A stretch of DNA of 64,000 bases, taken from NCBI GenBank assembly GCA_934373455.1, contig CAKRON010000001.1, positions 62,001 to 126,000 of the forward strand. Reading direction: 5' to 3'. Below the pieces are notes generated by a model. It saw nothing but the letters and a program-made list of their open reading frames with translations. It made no database searches and was not told where the DNA came from. How positions within the stretch are numbered: position 1 is the stretch's first letter; each line of letters begins with the position of its first letter. Shown in pieces: positions 54,283 through 63,228 of the stretch. The translations under genes were made by a program, and so were the position numbers. The DNA is from an uncultured Marvinbryantia sp. Its GTDB lineage: Bacteria; Bacillota; Clostridia; Lachnospirales; Lachnospiraceae.

Positions 54283-57105
54283 TTATCGTCCTTTCATATA
54301 ATCATTTACTAATTTTGCAATTCTTTCGCAGCTGTGACCATCACATCCTGACATATATTTCTGAATAAATAATTCGTATTTATCATCCATAATATGTTTT
54401 GATTTATCCCGTAAATATTCTGTTAAAGAAACTTGGTTCTCAAATATCGGTCCCGGAAGATCATCCGGATAATTTAAATAAAACCCTCTATTATATGTTG
54501 CCAAATCATAACAGAAAAATGCGATTGGTTTCTTTAAAAGTGCATATTCGAATATGACAGACGAATAATCAGTGATTAGCATGTCAGAAATAAACATTAG
54601 ATCATTTGTAGAAAAATCTCTGACAACCTGAATATTCGGATACTTTTTATCTATAATAGCATTTTTCATAATTGGATGCGGACAGATTAATAATTGCTGG
54701 TCTGGTAACAATTCTCTGGAAAGTCTGTCAAAATCCAGATCTGGATGAAATTCAGTACGATCATTTCCTATATCACGGAAAGTAGGTGCATAAATAATAA
54801 TGAATTTATTTTTCCATTCAGGATGCTTCTCATAAATAGTGTTTTTCTTTTCCTGTACAGATGCGGCATCAAAAAAGACATCAGTTCTAGGACACCCCAA
54901 TGCTCTTACTTTTTTCAGATTAATATTAAATGCATCAGCATAAATTGGGCGGATATACTGACCACTGACGCAGACAAGATTATACTGTGCATGAGTAGCC
55001 ATATCAGTCGGAATGGAAATATTAGTACCACGTTGACCAAATTTTTTAAATGCACCACAGGCATGCCAGAGCTGAATAACACGCTGATCATCCTTCAATG
55101 GAAAATGTCTGAGATAACGTACATAATCATCTGTAATAATGACTTTACTGGTAACGGCATACCAGTACATTTTTATAGAAGTCAATATACCATGCGGAAT
55201 TTGTTTCGCACAGATAACTTTTTTTCCTTCTATATAAGGGTAAAGGGCTTTTGCATTTCCCTCCAACTGTCCATCTTTACGAATACTGATAAAGGCAACT
55301 CTGTTTTTTATATTCAATTTTCGGAAAAACGCCAGAGATTTTTTTACAATAATCTCTGATATTTTTTTCATGGCAGGCATCTGGAGCTTCACAAAAGCTT
55401 CATCCCGTTTTAACAATATATCCGAACTGTTTAATGTAATATCTTTTTCTTCAAAATACTTCTCAATAAAAGTTCGTGTTTTCTCAGTAGAAATGAAATC
55501 CGCAAAAGTATCCTGATTAGCATCGTATAAGACAATAGCATCATTATAAAATGCCGTATAACCTTTTTTATAAAATACCGGAATCCAGTTTAACAAGCGA
55601 TCTTCCGCAGGAATAGCGTAATTTTGCAAAAATTTAACTCGGAAAAATTTATTGGACAAAGTATAATCCATGCATAAAAAATTATTATATTCTATACCAT
55701 TGCGTAAACTTTCAAGCGCTATGCGGTTGACATAAACAGGCTGCGGTTCTCCATAATTGGTATGATAAATTAATTGACATATAAAGTTTGTAGGTGATTT
55801 AATAAAACGCTTAAACATAAAACGAAAAGCATTATTCGTATAAATAATTGCCGGATCACAGAATGTAATATAAGGAGTCGTTGCATGATCCAATGCATAA
55901 TGAAACAATTCATTTTCAGAAAAGGCTGACACAAATTCCATATTTCCCTGCATTAGATTATGTTCCAAAATAATAGATTTCACTGACTCAGGAAGCACAA
56001 TTTTTATCCCAATTAAATTTTGAATAATCAGAGTATTCAAGCAAGACAGAAACTGCTCTGTATTAGATTCATCACCATACAATACTGCTGTAAAAAATGC
56101 ATTTTTTAATGCAATTTCCGGTTTGGTCGCTAAATGATAAAGTGATAAATCTGGATGTTCATCTATAAGTGTCAATGATGCTTTCATATCCAAAATATTA
56201 AATTTTTCTTCAAATTCTTCTGCTATCAACGCAATAGATTCTTCATCCAGAGACCAAAATTTAATATAAAACTGATTGATTAAAACTTGAAGTTCTTTTT
56301 GAATAATAGTATTTAAATAATTATGGATCTCGTTATTGAGTTCACGTGCCTGGGAAATAGTTTCATACTCAGGATAATCTTTCAAGATATTTTCTTTTGC
56401 CAAATCAAAAATTATTTTATGTGCTGTAATATAATCTTTGATTTTCCATGGCGAAACAGAAGCCGTAATTGAACTGGTATCACCATTATACATACGTCGA
56501 TAATGCAAAATAATCTTATTTAAACCAACAATATTATCTGAATGATAAACATAACGCATAACAAATACACCATCTTCAGAGTAGGAAATTGGTGGAAATT
56601 GAAAATGATACTGGTTAATTAGTGAGGAACGAAACAGTTTATTCCACAATGAAAATGTCCAAAGAATTGTGGGATCATATCGTTCTATATGGTCCAAATT
56701 AACAATACTGTTTATATTATTTACAGGATATTTCCTGGATCCATTAAAAATATCATATTTAGCAATGACAAGATCCGCATTAGTTTCAATGGCTCTGTCA
56801 TACAAAGCCTGTAACGAATCTGGTTCAATGAGATCATCTGCATCAAGAAAATAAATAAAATCTCCTTTTGCACGTTCCATACCAATATTTCTGGCAGAAG
56901 AAGGACCACCATTTTCTTTATTAATAATATTTAAGTTAGAATACTTTTGCTGATAGCTTTCAAGAATTTCCAAAGTCTGATCCGAAGAACCATCATTTAT
57001 AACAATCACTTCATAATCATCTATTGTTTGATTTAATACACTGTCCAGTGTTTCTGATAAATAAGTTGCAGCATTGTATGCTGCAATAATAACAGATATT
57101 TTCAT
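54283..57105 (-). CDS. Multidomain GT2 / GT2-like / TagF-like polymerase
   Basis: 940 residues. Domain 1 (1-240) is a complete GT2: ISVIIAAYNAATYLSETLDS, VINDGSSDQT, YFLDADDLIEPDSL and SYSEDGVFVMRY. Domain 2 (about 330-590) resembles a worn GT2, with PYITFCDPAIIYTNNAF where DxD is expected and an NKFFRVKF/AEDRLLNW pair that echoes domain 1. Domain 3 (about 590-940) is TagF-like with both His motifs: IQLWHACGAFKKFG and LLICPHPI, plus MLITDYSSVIFEY. Such proteins can add a sugar and a polyol-phosphate alternately to make a sugar-phosphate repeat polymer. Confidence 0.85.
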   Translation of the reverse strand: MKISVIIAAYNAATYLSETLDSVLNQTIDDYEVIVINDGSSDQTLEILESYQQKYSNLNIINKENGGPSSARNIGMERAKGDFIYFLDADDLIEPDSLQALYDRAIETNADLVIAKYDIFNGSRKYPVNNINSIVNLDHIERYDPTILWTFSLWNKLFRSSLINQYHFQFPPISYSEDGVFVMRYVYHSDNIVGLNKIILHYRRMYNGDTSSITASVSPWKIKDYITAHKIIFDLAKENILKDYPEYETISQARELNNEIHNYLNTIIQKELQVLINQFYIKFWSLDEESIALIAEEFEEKFNILDMKASLTLIDEHPDLSLYHLATKPEIALKNAFFTAVLYGDESNTEQFLSCLNTLIIQNLIGIKIVLPESVKSIILEHNLMQGNMEFVSAFSENELFHYALDHATTPYITFCDPAIIYTNNAFRFMFKRFIKSPTNFICQLIYHTNYGEPQPVYVNRIALESLRNGIEYNNFLCMDYTLSNKFFRVKFLQNYAIPAEDRLLNWIPVFYKKGYTAFYNDAIVLYDANQDTFADFISTEKTRTFIEKYFEEKDITLNSSDILLKRDEAFVKLQMPAMKKISEIIVKKSLAFFRKLNIKNRVAFISIRKDGQLEGNAKALYPYIEGKKVICAKQIPHGILTSIKMYWYAVTSKVIITDDYVRYLRHFPLKDDQRVIQLWHACGAFKKFGQRGTNISIPTDMATHAQYNLVCVSGQYIRPIYADAFNINLKKVRALGCPRTDVFFDAASVQEKKNTIYEKHPEWKNKFIIIYAPTFRDIGNDRTEFHPDLDFDRLSRELLPDQQLLICPHPIMKNAIIDKKYPNIQVVRDFSTNDLMFISDMLITDYSSVIFEYALLKKPIAFFCYDLATYNRGFYLNYPDDLPGPIFENQVSLTEYLRDKSKHIMDDKYELFIQKYMSGCDGHSCERIAKLVNDYMKGR

Positions 57106-57122
57106 ATACTATATACCTCGTT

Positions 57123-58103
57123 TTATAATTTAAATATATAATCTGTGATCTGCTCCACTTTTTTAAATAAAAGAGATAATCCAATACATAAAAGCAGACA
57201 TACAATCATATATGTATATCCTGAAAGATATTGTTTAAAAAAAATCATTGGCAGACGCTGTAAAATGTATATTTCAAAAGAATATTTTCCTAAAAACAGA
57301 AATAATCTGTTTTCGATTTTTAAATGTGTACACAGTAAAATAATTACAAAAACGAAAAAAATACTCATTATTTCGTAAGAAATAAAATGAGATCTAAAAT
57401 GAAACCCTGTAAAAGTAACCAACAGACAAACTATCAATACTGGTAAGGTTCTGTTTTGCAGAAATTCATTTATCTGATCTTTGTAAAAGGATATTATTAT
57501 ACCGACAGGAAAACAAATGACCGTATTATACCACCAAGTACCATCTTTAAAATATCCTACGATTAAAATATAAGCGACAGAAAAGGCAATGCAAGAAAGC
57601 AGTGCCTTTTGTTTATTGAATAATCGAAAAGATATATATGTACATATATACATAATTAGAATCGCAAACATATACCAGTTACTGTTTCCCAGAGATTCCC
57701 ATCCTGTAAAGGCAAGTAAAATTGTATTTAAATTATAATCCTTTTGAAGGTACATAGACAACAAAAGGTATAAGAAAACTGCCATAGCAAAATGAAGCCA
57801 GGTTTTCAAAATTCTTCTTCTTGGCATCGCAAGAATATATGTTTCTCCCCTTTTTTTTATTTGTTCCATAACTCCATAACCTGAATAAAACAAAAACGGA
57901 ACCACAATAAGTTGACCTAATTTTTTGTCCAAAAAGGCACATCCACCAAAATATGGAAGCATGGAAGCATCAATATATTGACAAAAATGTCGTATAAAAA
58001 TAAACAACACAAAAATTCCATTAATACAGGAAGTTTGAGAAACCGATAGTGCAGAACGCAGATTTCTGTCTTCCGATTGTCTGAAAAAATTTTTTTCAGG
58101 CAT
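57123..58103 (-). CDS. Acyltransferase 3 family membrane protein (second)
   Basis: About 326 residues from the ATG at 58103, seven bases after GAGAGG; the ATG at 58109 is the alternative. Ten or so membrane segments, INGIFVLFIFIRHFCQYI near the N-terminus with the conserved Arg-His, and LIVVPFLFYSGYGVMEQI. It probably O-acetylates a surface glycan. First gene of the leftward AT-rich operon. The 200-base gap upstream holds the rfb terminator and a weak TTTAAA-18-TATACT promoter-like pair. Confidence 0.85.
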   Translation of the reverse strand: MPEKNFFRQSEDRNLRSALSVSQTSCINGIFVLFIFIRHFCQYIDASMLPYFGGCAFLDKKLGQLIVVPFLFYSGYGVMEQIKKRGETYILAMPRRRILKTWLHFAMAVFLYLLLSMYLQKDYNLNTILLAFTGWESLGNSNWYMFAILIMYICTYISFRLFNKQKALLSCIAFSVAYILIVGYFKDGTWWYNTVICFPVGIIISFYKDQINEFLQNRTLPVLIVCLLVTFTGFHFRSHFISYEIMSIFFVFVIILLCTHLKIENRLFLFLGKYSFEIYILQRLPMIFFKQYLSGYTYMIVCLLLCIGLSLLFKKVEQITDYIFKL

Positions 58104-58251
58104 GATCATTCCTCTCTTTCTTCAAAATTCCAAATAGTACCTATAGTATATCATAAGATATAAAATAATTTAAAAATAAATACTTTTAAAATTCTTAATA
58201 TTAAAAAGATGTTTTATTAGTATTTATAGCAGACTTTAGATTTATTATAAC

Positions 58252-58298
58252 ATAAAAAGAGCCGACACACTCTTCTTTCTGATAACTGCGTCAGCTCT
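58252..58298 (-). terminator. Terminator of the rfbABC operon
   Basis: On the minus strand AGAGCTGAC (58290-58298) pairs with GTCGGCTCT (58258-58266), one mismatch, then a short U-run. Separates rfbC from the AT-rich operon. Confidence 0.65.
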
Positions 58299-58312
58299 CT
58301 TTCGTAATATTT

Positions 58313-58921
58313 TTAAAACTTAAACGTATCTTTAATTCCCATCCATTTCTGGTCTTTGTCACTTAAATTCAACGCTGTGCCATCTTCCATGACATATCCT
58401 TCTGCAGAAGCACTTCCCTGATAAGTTCCCTTCACCTGTGGCCACTGGATGCCAATTTCCGGATCATTCCATGCCATACCGCCCTCATCACCTGGATGAT
58501 AGAAGTCTGTACATTTATAACAGAATTCTGCCACATCGGATAATACCAGAAAGCCATGAGCAAATCCTTTTGGAATATAAAACTGCTTTTTATTTTCCTC
58601 TGTCAGTTCAATTCCAAAATACTTTCCATAAGTTTCAGACTGACTTCTCAGATCCACTGCCACATCATATACAGAACCTTTTATTACACGAACCAGCTTT
58701 CCTTGCGGATATTCTTTCTGAAAATGAAGTCCGCGAAGCACGCCTTTGGTAGAGCAGGACTGATTATCCTGTACAAACACCATATCCAATCCTGCTTCTT
58801 TCATATCATTTTCATTATACGTTTCCATAAAATATCCACGGGAATCGCCGTGTACAGTCGGTTCGATTACACACAGTCCCTGAATACCGCCTACGTTTTT
58901 CTCTACTTTAATCTGTCCCAT
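58313..58921 (-). CDS. rfbC: dTDP-4-dehydrorhamnose 3,5-epimerase
   Basis: 202 residues, cupin fold. Visible family motifs are RGYFMETYN, FVQDNQSCSTKGVLRGLHFQ (with the catalytic His), VKGSVYDVAVDLR-like VIKGSVYDVAVDLR, and YIPKGFAHGFLVLSD. Third step in dTDP-L-rhamnose synthesis. Starts two bases after rfbB. The final reductase gene rfbD (rmlD) is not in the window. Confidence 0.96.
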   Translation of the reverse strand: MGQIKVEKNVGGIQGLCVIEPTVHGDSRGYFMETYNENDMKEAGLDMVFVQDNQSCSTKGVLRGLHFQKEYPQGKLVRVIKGSVYDVAVDLRSQSETYGKYFGIELTEENKKQFYIPKGFAHGFLVLSDVAEFCYKCTDFYHPGDEGGMAWNDPEIGIQWPQVKGTYQGSASAEGYVMEDGTALNLSDKDQKWMGIKDTFKF

Positions 58922-58923
58922 TT

Positions 58924-59943
58924 CTATCTGTCCCCGTACATTTTTTCATAATAATTCTGATACTCGCCGGAAATAATAGTTTCCCACCATTCCTTGTTAT
59001 CCAGATACCACTGAATTGTTTTCTTGATACCATCTGCAAATTTGGTTTCCGGCAGCCATCCCAGTTCACTATGAATCTTTGTAGGATCAATTGCATAACG
59101 CATATCATGTCCTTTACGGTCCGTTACATGAGTAATCAGACTTTCTGGCTTACCAAGTTCTTTACAGATCAATTTAACAATATCAATATTTCTCATTTCA
59201 TTGTGACCGCCGATGTTATATACTTCACCGACACGTCCTTTATGAATAATCAGGTCAATTGCTTTGCAGTGATCCTCCACATACAGCCAGTCACGTACAT
59301 TTAATCCCTCTCCATATACAGGAAGTGGTTTATCATTTAATGCATTGGCAATCATTAGCGGAATCAGTTTTTCCGGAAAATGATACGGACCATAGTTATT
59401 AGAACAACGGCTGATGGTTACAGGAAGTCCATAAGTTCTGTGATAAGCCAGCACCAAAAGATCTGCTGCCGCTTTAGAAGAACTGTATGGGCTGCTGGTA
59501 TGAATCGGAGTTTCTTCTGTAAAGAACAGATCCGGGCGATCCAGTGGCAAATCTCCGTACACTTCATCTGTAGATACCTGATGATAACGAGTAATACCAT
59601 ACTTTCTGCAGGCATCCATTAAAACTGCAGTTCCCTTAATATTTGTATCCAAGAATACTTCCGGATTCTCAATAGAACGGTCTACATGACTTTCCGCTGC
59701 AAAGTTCACCACAATATCCGGATGTTCTTCTTCAAATAATTTATAAACTGCCTCTCTGTCTGTAATACTTTCCTTTACAAAACGGAAATTCGGCTGATCC
59801 ATAACCGGTTCCAATGTGGACATATTACCGGCATAGGTCAGGCAGTCCAGACAGATAATACGATAATCCGGGTATTTCTTCATCATGTGAAAAATAAAAT
59901 TACTTCCAATAAATCCGGCTCCGCCGGTAACAATAATATTCAT
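58924..59943 (-). CDS. rfbB: dTDP-glucose 4,6-dehydratase
   Basis: 339 residues. NAD-binding GGAGFIGSNFIFHMMKKY, substrate and catalytic motifs HVDRSIENPEVFLDTN, TDEVYGDLP and the YSSSKAAADLLV catalytic Tyr-Lys. It removes water from dTDP-glucose in the second step of the rhamnose pathway. Between rfbA and rfbC in one operon. Confidence 0.97.
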   Translation of the reverse strand: MNIIVTGGAGFIGSNFIFHMMKKYPDYRIICLDCLTYAGNMSTLEPVMDQPNFRFVKESITDREAVYKLFEEEHPDIVVNFAAESHVDRSIENPEVFLDTNIKGTAVLMDACRKYGITRYHQVSTDEVYGDLPLDRPDLFFTEETPIHTSSPYSSSKAAADLLVLAYHRTYGLPVTISRCSNNYGPYHFPEKLIPLMIANALNDKPLPVYGEGLNVRDWLYVEDHCKAIDLIIHKGRVGEVYNIGGHNEMRNIDIVKLICKELGKPESLITHVTDRKGHDMRYAIDPTKIHSELGWLPETKFADGIKKTIQWYLDNKEWWETIISGEYQNYYEKMYGDR

Positions 59944-59968
59944 GCTATTTTTTCTCCTCTATATATGA

Positions 59969-60865
59969 CTAATACAATTGCTCACGGTATTTTCCGTCTA
60001 ATACGTCCTTAAGATATTGTCCGTACTGATTCTTTTTAACAATCTCATACGTCTTCATGACGTCTTCTTTGCTGATCCAGCCATTAAGATATGCAATCTC
60101 TTCCAGGCAGGCTATCTTACGATGCTGATGCGTCTCCACTGTCTTCACAAAGTTCGTAGCATCTACAAGACTTTCATGTGTTCCTGTATCCAGCCAGGTA
60201 AATCCCTGTCCCAAAAGTTCCACATTCAGCTCACCGCTTTCCAGATAAATACGATTTAAATCTGTAATTTCCAGTTCTCCTCTTGCACTCGGTTTCAGGT
60301 TCTTTGCATATTCAACCACACGGTTGTCATAAAAATACAGTCCGGTTACACAATAGTTGCTCTTTGGATGTGCCGGCTTTTCTTCGATAGACACAGCCTT
60401 TCCGCTATGGTCAAATTCCACAATTCCGAAACGTTCCGGATCATCTACATAATAACCAAATACGGTGGCTCCTTTTCCGTTTTCTGCATTCTCTACTGCT
60501 GTTGTCAGTCTCTTCTTCAGACCATGACCTGCAAAAATATTATCTCCCAGAACCATTGCTACGGTATCATCACCGATGAAATCAGCACCAATAATAAATG
60601 CCTGTGCCAGTCCATCCGGACTTGGCTGTACTGCATAAGATAAATTCACGCCAAACTGATGACCGTCTCCCAGTAATTCCTGAAAACGCGGAGTATCCTG
60701 TGGTGTAGATATAATCAAAATGTCACGAATACCAGCATTCATCAACACTGACATCGGATAATAAATCATCGGTTTATCATAAATCGGAAGCAGCTGTTTC
60801 GAAGTTACCATGGTCAGCGGATATAAACGGGTTCCTGATCCCCCTGCTAAAATAATGCCTTTCAT
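59969..60865 (-). CDS. rfbA: Glucose-1-phosphate thymidylyltransferase
   Basis: 298 residues. [18 protein letters not shown] is the nucleotide-binding signature; [16 protein letters not shown] and [12 protein letters not shown] are family blocks. First step of dTDP-rhamnose synthesis. A GGAGAG site precedes the start. It begins the rfbABC operon; I see no convincing -35/-10 pair in the 50 bases between the preceding terminator and the ATG. Confidence 0.97.
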   Translation of the reverse strand: MKGIILAGGSGTRLYPLTMVTSKQLLPIYDKPMIYYPMSVLMNAGIRDILIISTPQDTPRFQELLGDGHQFGVNLSYAVQPSPDGLAQAFIIGADFIGDDTVAMVLGDNIFAGHGLKKRLTTAVENAENGKGATVFGYYVDDPERFGIVEFDHSGKAVSIEEKPAHPKSNYCVTGLYFYDNRVVEYAKNLKPSARGELEITDLNRIYLESGELNVELLGQGFTWLDTGTHESLVDATNFVKTVETHQHRKIACLEEIAYLNGWISKEDVMKTYEIVKKNQYGQYLKDVLDGKYREQLY

Positions 60866-60919
60866 TTCTTTCGTACTCTCCTATCCTGATTTGTAATTAC
60901 TCACACTAAAAATTTTATT

Positions 60920-60949
60920 ATATTATAAAAGGTGCCCCAAGGGCACCTT
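60920..60949 (-). terminator. Terminator of the MerR-methyltransferase gene
   Basis: AAGGTGCCC (60929-60937) pairs with GGGCACCTT (60941-60949) around a three-base loop; on the minus strand a TTTATAATATAAT tract follows. Confidence 0.75.
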
Positions 60950-60980
60950 CAAGTGTTTTCTTTCATTTTTTTCATATTTG

Positions 60981-62162
60981 TCATTTTTTCACAATAAATA
61001 TACCTGCATCTTTTGTAATATAGAACCCTTTTTCTGTTTTCTTTTTTACAAATGCACGGAAATCCCGGTAACGGTCTACGATATAGCGATTCTGATTTCC
61101 ATGACAGGACAAAATATAAGCAAGCAGCGCATCCGCATCTGTCACACTTAAATGATCTTCGTACTGAACCCAGACAACATCCTTGAATTCCTTTTGCAGC
61201 AACTCTTTTCCGTTTTCTTTTCCAAACCGTTCATACAGACGATCTGCGGACAATACAATACGGTCATCGAATTCTTTCACCAGTTCACTTATTTCTTTCA
61301 TATGGCTGCCACTGTAAGTACTACATATAAAAATCCCATTCGATTTTAGCACACGCTTTATTTCCCTGAATACCTGCTGCAAATCCTCACAATAAAATAA
61401 TACATGATTTGCAATCAGTAAATCCACAGATGCATCCGGCATATGGATCTGATGAGCGTCCATCACGTCAAATCGAAATCTTTCATCCTTTTTACCGATT
61501 GATCTTTTTACATCACGCATCATCCCATCGGATAAATCAGATAAAATAATCTTTATATTCTCCGGTATCCGTTCTCTGTTTTCTCTCCACAGAGATGCAT
61601 CTCCGCATCCTATTTCCAAAATTGTATCGCCCGGTTGAATCTGACATTGTTCAAACAGCCATGGAAACCATCCTTTTTTATTTGCGGCATATTCTTTATG
61701 CAGATTAATTCGAGCCGATATATTCGAAGAATTCAGGTACTGGCTTTTCAGTTTCTGCTCCATTTCATTCAGATTCACTACCTGAAGCATCTGGCTCCAG
61801 TCCACTTCTGCCCCCTGATCCACTGCTTCTGACGCTTCTATCAGTGCCTGTTTCATCAACTGCATCTGTTCCAGCCGCTCTTCCATCAGTCCAAGCTGCA
61901 TATGCAGTGACTCCGATAAAAAAGACAGGTCCGAATTTCTCATTGTCATTTCCCTGATATCATCCAGCGAAAATCCCAAATATTTTAAAAAAAGAATCTG
62001 CTGAAGCCTCGCAAAATCTTTATCCGTATAAAAACGGGCACCATTTTCATTTATAAATGATGGTTTTAAAATATTATGCTCATCGTAATATCTTATCGTT
62101 TTTTTCGTGATATGCGCTTTATTTGCAAATTCACCCGAAGAATAATACCCTTCCAGCCTCAT
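60981..62162 (-). CDS. MerR-family regulator fused to a SAM-dependent methyltransferase
   Basis: 393 residues. Residues 1-75 are a MerR winged helix (YYSSGEFANKAHITKKTIRYY, then FLKYLGFSLDDIREM), followed by a coiled coil. Residues 150-380 are a class I methyltransferase with SAM motif ILEIGCGDASLW and NHVLFYCEDLQQVFREI. Fusions of this kind occur in Clostridia, but their target is not known to me. It is divergent from the nucleotidyltransferase gene, with overlapping promoters, so it may regulate itself and that gene. Confidence 0.87.
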   Translation of the reverse strand: MRLEGYYSSGEFANKAHITKKTIRYYDEHNILKPSFINENGARFYTDKDFARLQQILFLKYLGFSLDDIREMTMRNSDLSFLSESLHMQLGLMEERLEQMQLMKQALIEASEAVDQGAEVDWSQMLQVVNLNEMEQKLKSQYLNSSNISARINLHKEYAANKKGWFPWLFEQCQIQPGDTILEIGCGDASLWRENRERIPENIKIILSDLSDGMMRDVKRSIGKKDERFRFDVMDAHQIHMPDASVDLLIANHVLFYCEDLQQVFREIKRVLKSNGIFICSTYSGSHMKEISELVKEFDDRIVLSADRLYERFGKENGKELLQKEFKDVVWVQYEDHLSVTDADALLAYILSCHGNQNRYIVDRYRDFRAFVKKKTEKGFYITKDAGIFIVKK

Positions 62163-62188
62163 TTCTTTCGTCCCCCATTTCCCATTCC

Positions 62189-62217
62189 ACTATAATACAC
62201 TCTATTTCCTTTGTCAA
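62189..62217 (-). promoter_or_regulatory. Promoter of the MerR-methyltransferase gene
   Basis: On the minus strand perfect TTGACA (62212-62217) and TATAGT (62189-62194) are 17 bases apart. Its -35 overlaps the -35 of the divergent promoter. Confidence 0.75.
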
Positions 62218-62239
62218 AATTTCATATCCATGATATACT
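62211..62239 (+). promoter_or_regulatory. Promoter of the nucleotidyltransferase gene
   Basis: TTGTCA (62211-62216) and TATACT (62234-62239), 17 bases apart, with a small GTTGCA/TGCAAC hairpin in the leader (62253-62273). Shares five -35 bases with the opposite promoter, so the two cannot easily be occupied together. Confidence 0.7.
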
Positions 62240-62287
62240 TAAAAAAAATGTTGCATTTTTAAACTGCAACCAGGATAGGAGAAAATT

Positions 62288-63190
62288 ATGCAAAGCACCA
62301 CACTTGTGATTATGGCTGCTGGTATTGGGAGCCGTTTTGGCGGCGGTATTAAACAGTTGGAACCTGTCGGGCCAAATGGAGAAATTATCATGGACTACTC
62401 CATCTCTGATGCCCTTGCCGCCGGTTTTAATAAGATTGTTATCATTATCCGGAAAGACCTGGAAAAAGATTTTCAGGAAATGATCGGACACCGCATAGAG
62501 AAAAAAGCAGATGTAAAATATGTATTTCAGGAAATGGATGATCTTCCGGAAGGTTTCTCACTTCCAGAAGGCCGTAAGAAACCTTGGGGTACCGGTCAGG
62601 CGATTCTTGCATGCCGTGATGTTGTAAAAGAACCTTTTGCAGTTGTCAATGCTGATGATTATTATGGCAAAGAAGCTTTTATTAAGATCCATGAATACCT
62701 GACAACACCTCGCAGTGCAGTCAATCATTTTCATTTCTGCATGGCCGGCTTTATTCTGAAAAACACTCTGAGTGACAACGGCGGTGTTACCAGAGGAATC
62801 TGCAAGGCAGATGATCAGAACCACGTAACACAGATCATAGAGACCAAAAATATCATCAAAACTACCGATGGCGCTGCCACCCTATTATCTGACGGAACGC
62901 AGCACTCCATTCCACTTGATACTCTTGTATCTATGAATATGTGGGGACTGACTCCTGATTTTATTGATTATCTTCAGGATGGCTTTCAGGAATTTTTAGG
63001 CAGCCTTGAAGAAGGAGATCTTACCAGTGAATATCTTCTTCCAACCATCATCGATGATCTGATTCAGAAAGATAAGGCTATTGTTACCTTACTTCCAACC
63101 AATGATAAATGGTTTGGTGTTACCTACAAAGAAGATAAAGATGCTGTGATTCAGGCAATCAAAGATCTGATCGCACAGGGACTTTACTAA
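62288..63190 (+). CDS. Sugar-phosphate nucleotidyltransferase-like protein
   Basis: 300 residues. The N-terminal motif TTLVIMAAGIGSRFGGGIKQLEP is the GxGxRF...KQ NTP-binding signature, and AVVNADDYYG is the metal site. The middle part (KKPWGTGQAILAC) also fits an NTP-transferase. The substrate cannot be decided between hexose-1-phosphates and other phosphates. It has an AGGAG site and its own promoter and terminator. Near rfbABC it may supply another activated sugar to the locus, but that is inference. Confidence 0.85.
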   Translation: MQSTTLVIMAAGIGSRFGGGIKQLEPVGPNGEIIMDYSISDALAAGFNKIVIIIRKDLEKDFQEMIGHRIEKKADVKYVFQEMDDLPEGFSLPEGRKKPWGTGQAILACRDVVKEPFAVVNADDYYGKEAFIKIHEYLTTPRSAVNHFHFCMAGFILKNTLSDNGGVTRGICKADDQNHVTQIIETKNIIKTTDGAATLLSDGTQHSIPLDTLVSMNMWGLTPDFIDYLQDGFQEFLGSLEEGDLTSEYLLPTIIDDLIQKDKAIVTLLPTNDKWFGVTYKEDKDAVIQAIKDLIAQGLY

Positions 63191-63197
63191 TTAACAG

Positions 63198-63228
63198 ACG
63201 TCCGGGCATATCATATGCCTCGGACGTT
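63198..63228. terminator. Terminator between the nucleotidyltransferase and decarboxylase genes
   Basis: ACGTCCG-GGCATA pairs with TATGCC-TCGGACGT around TCA, followed by TTTTTTAAT on the plus strand. Overlaps the last codons of the convergent decarboxylase. Confidence 0.75.

Noticed and set aside
29406-63190. Assigning the locus to the glucorhamnan cluster of Ruminococcus gnavus.
   Set aside because: Rhamnose genes and many GTs are shared, but glf, TagF-like and LTA-synthase-like genes argue for a more complex polymer, and I cannot compare sequences.
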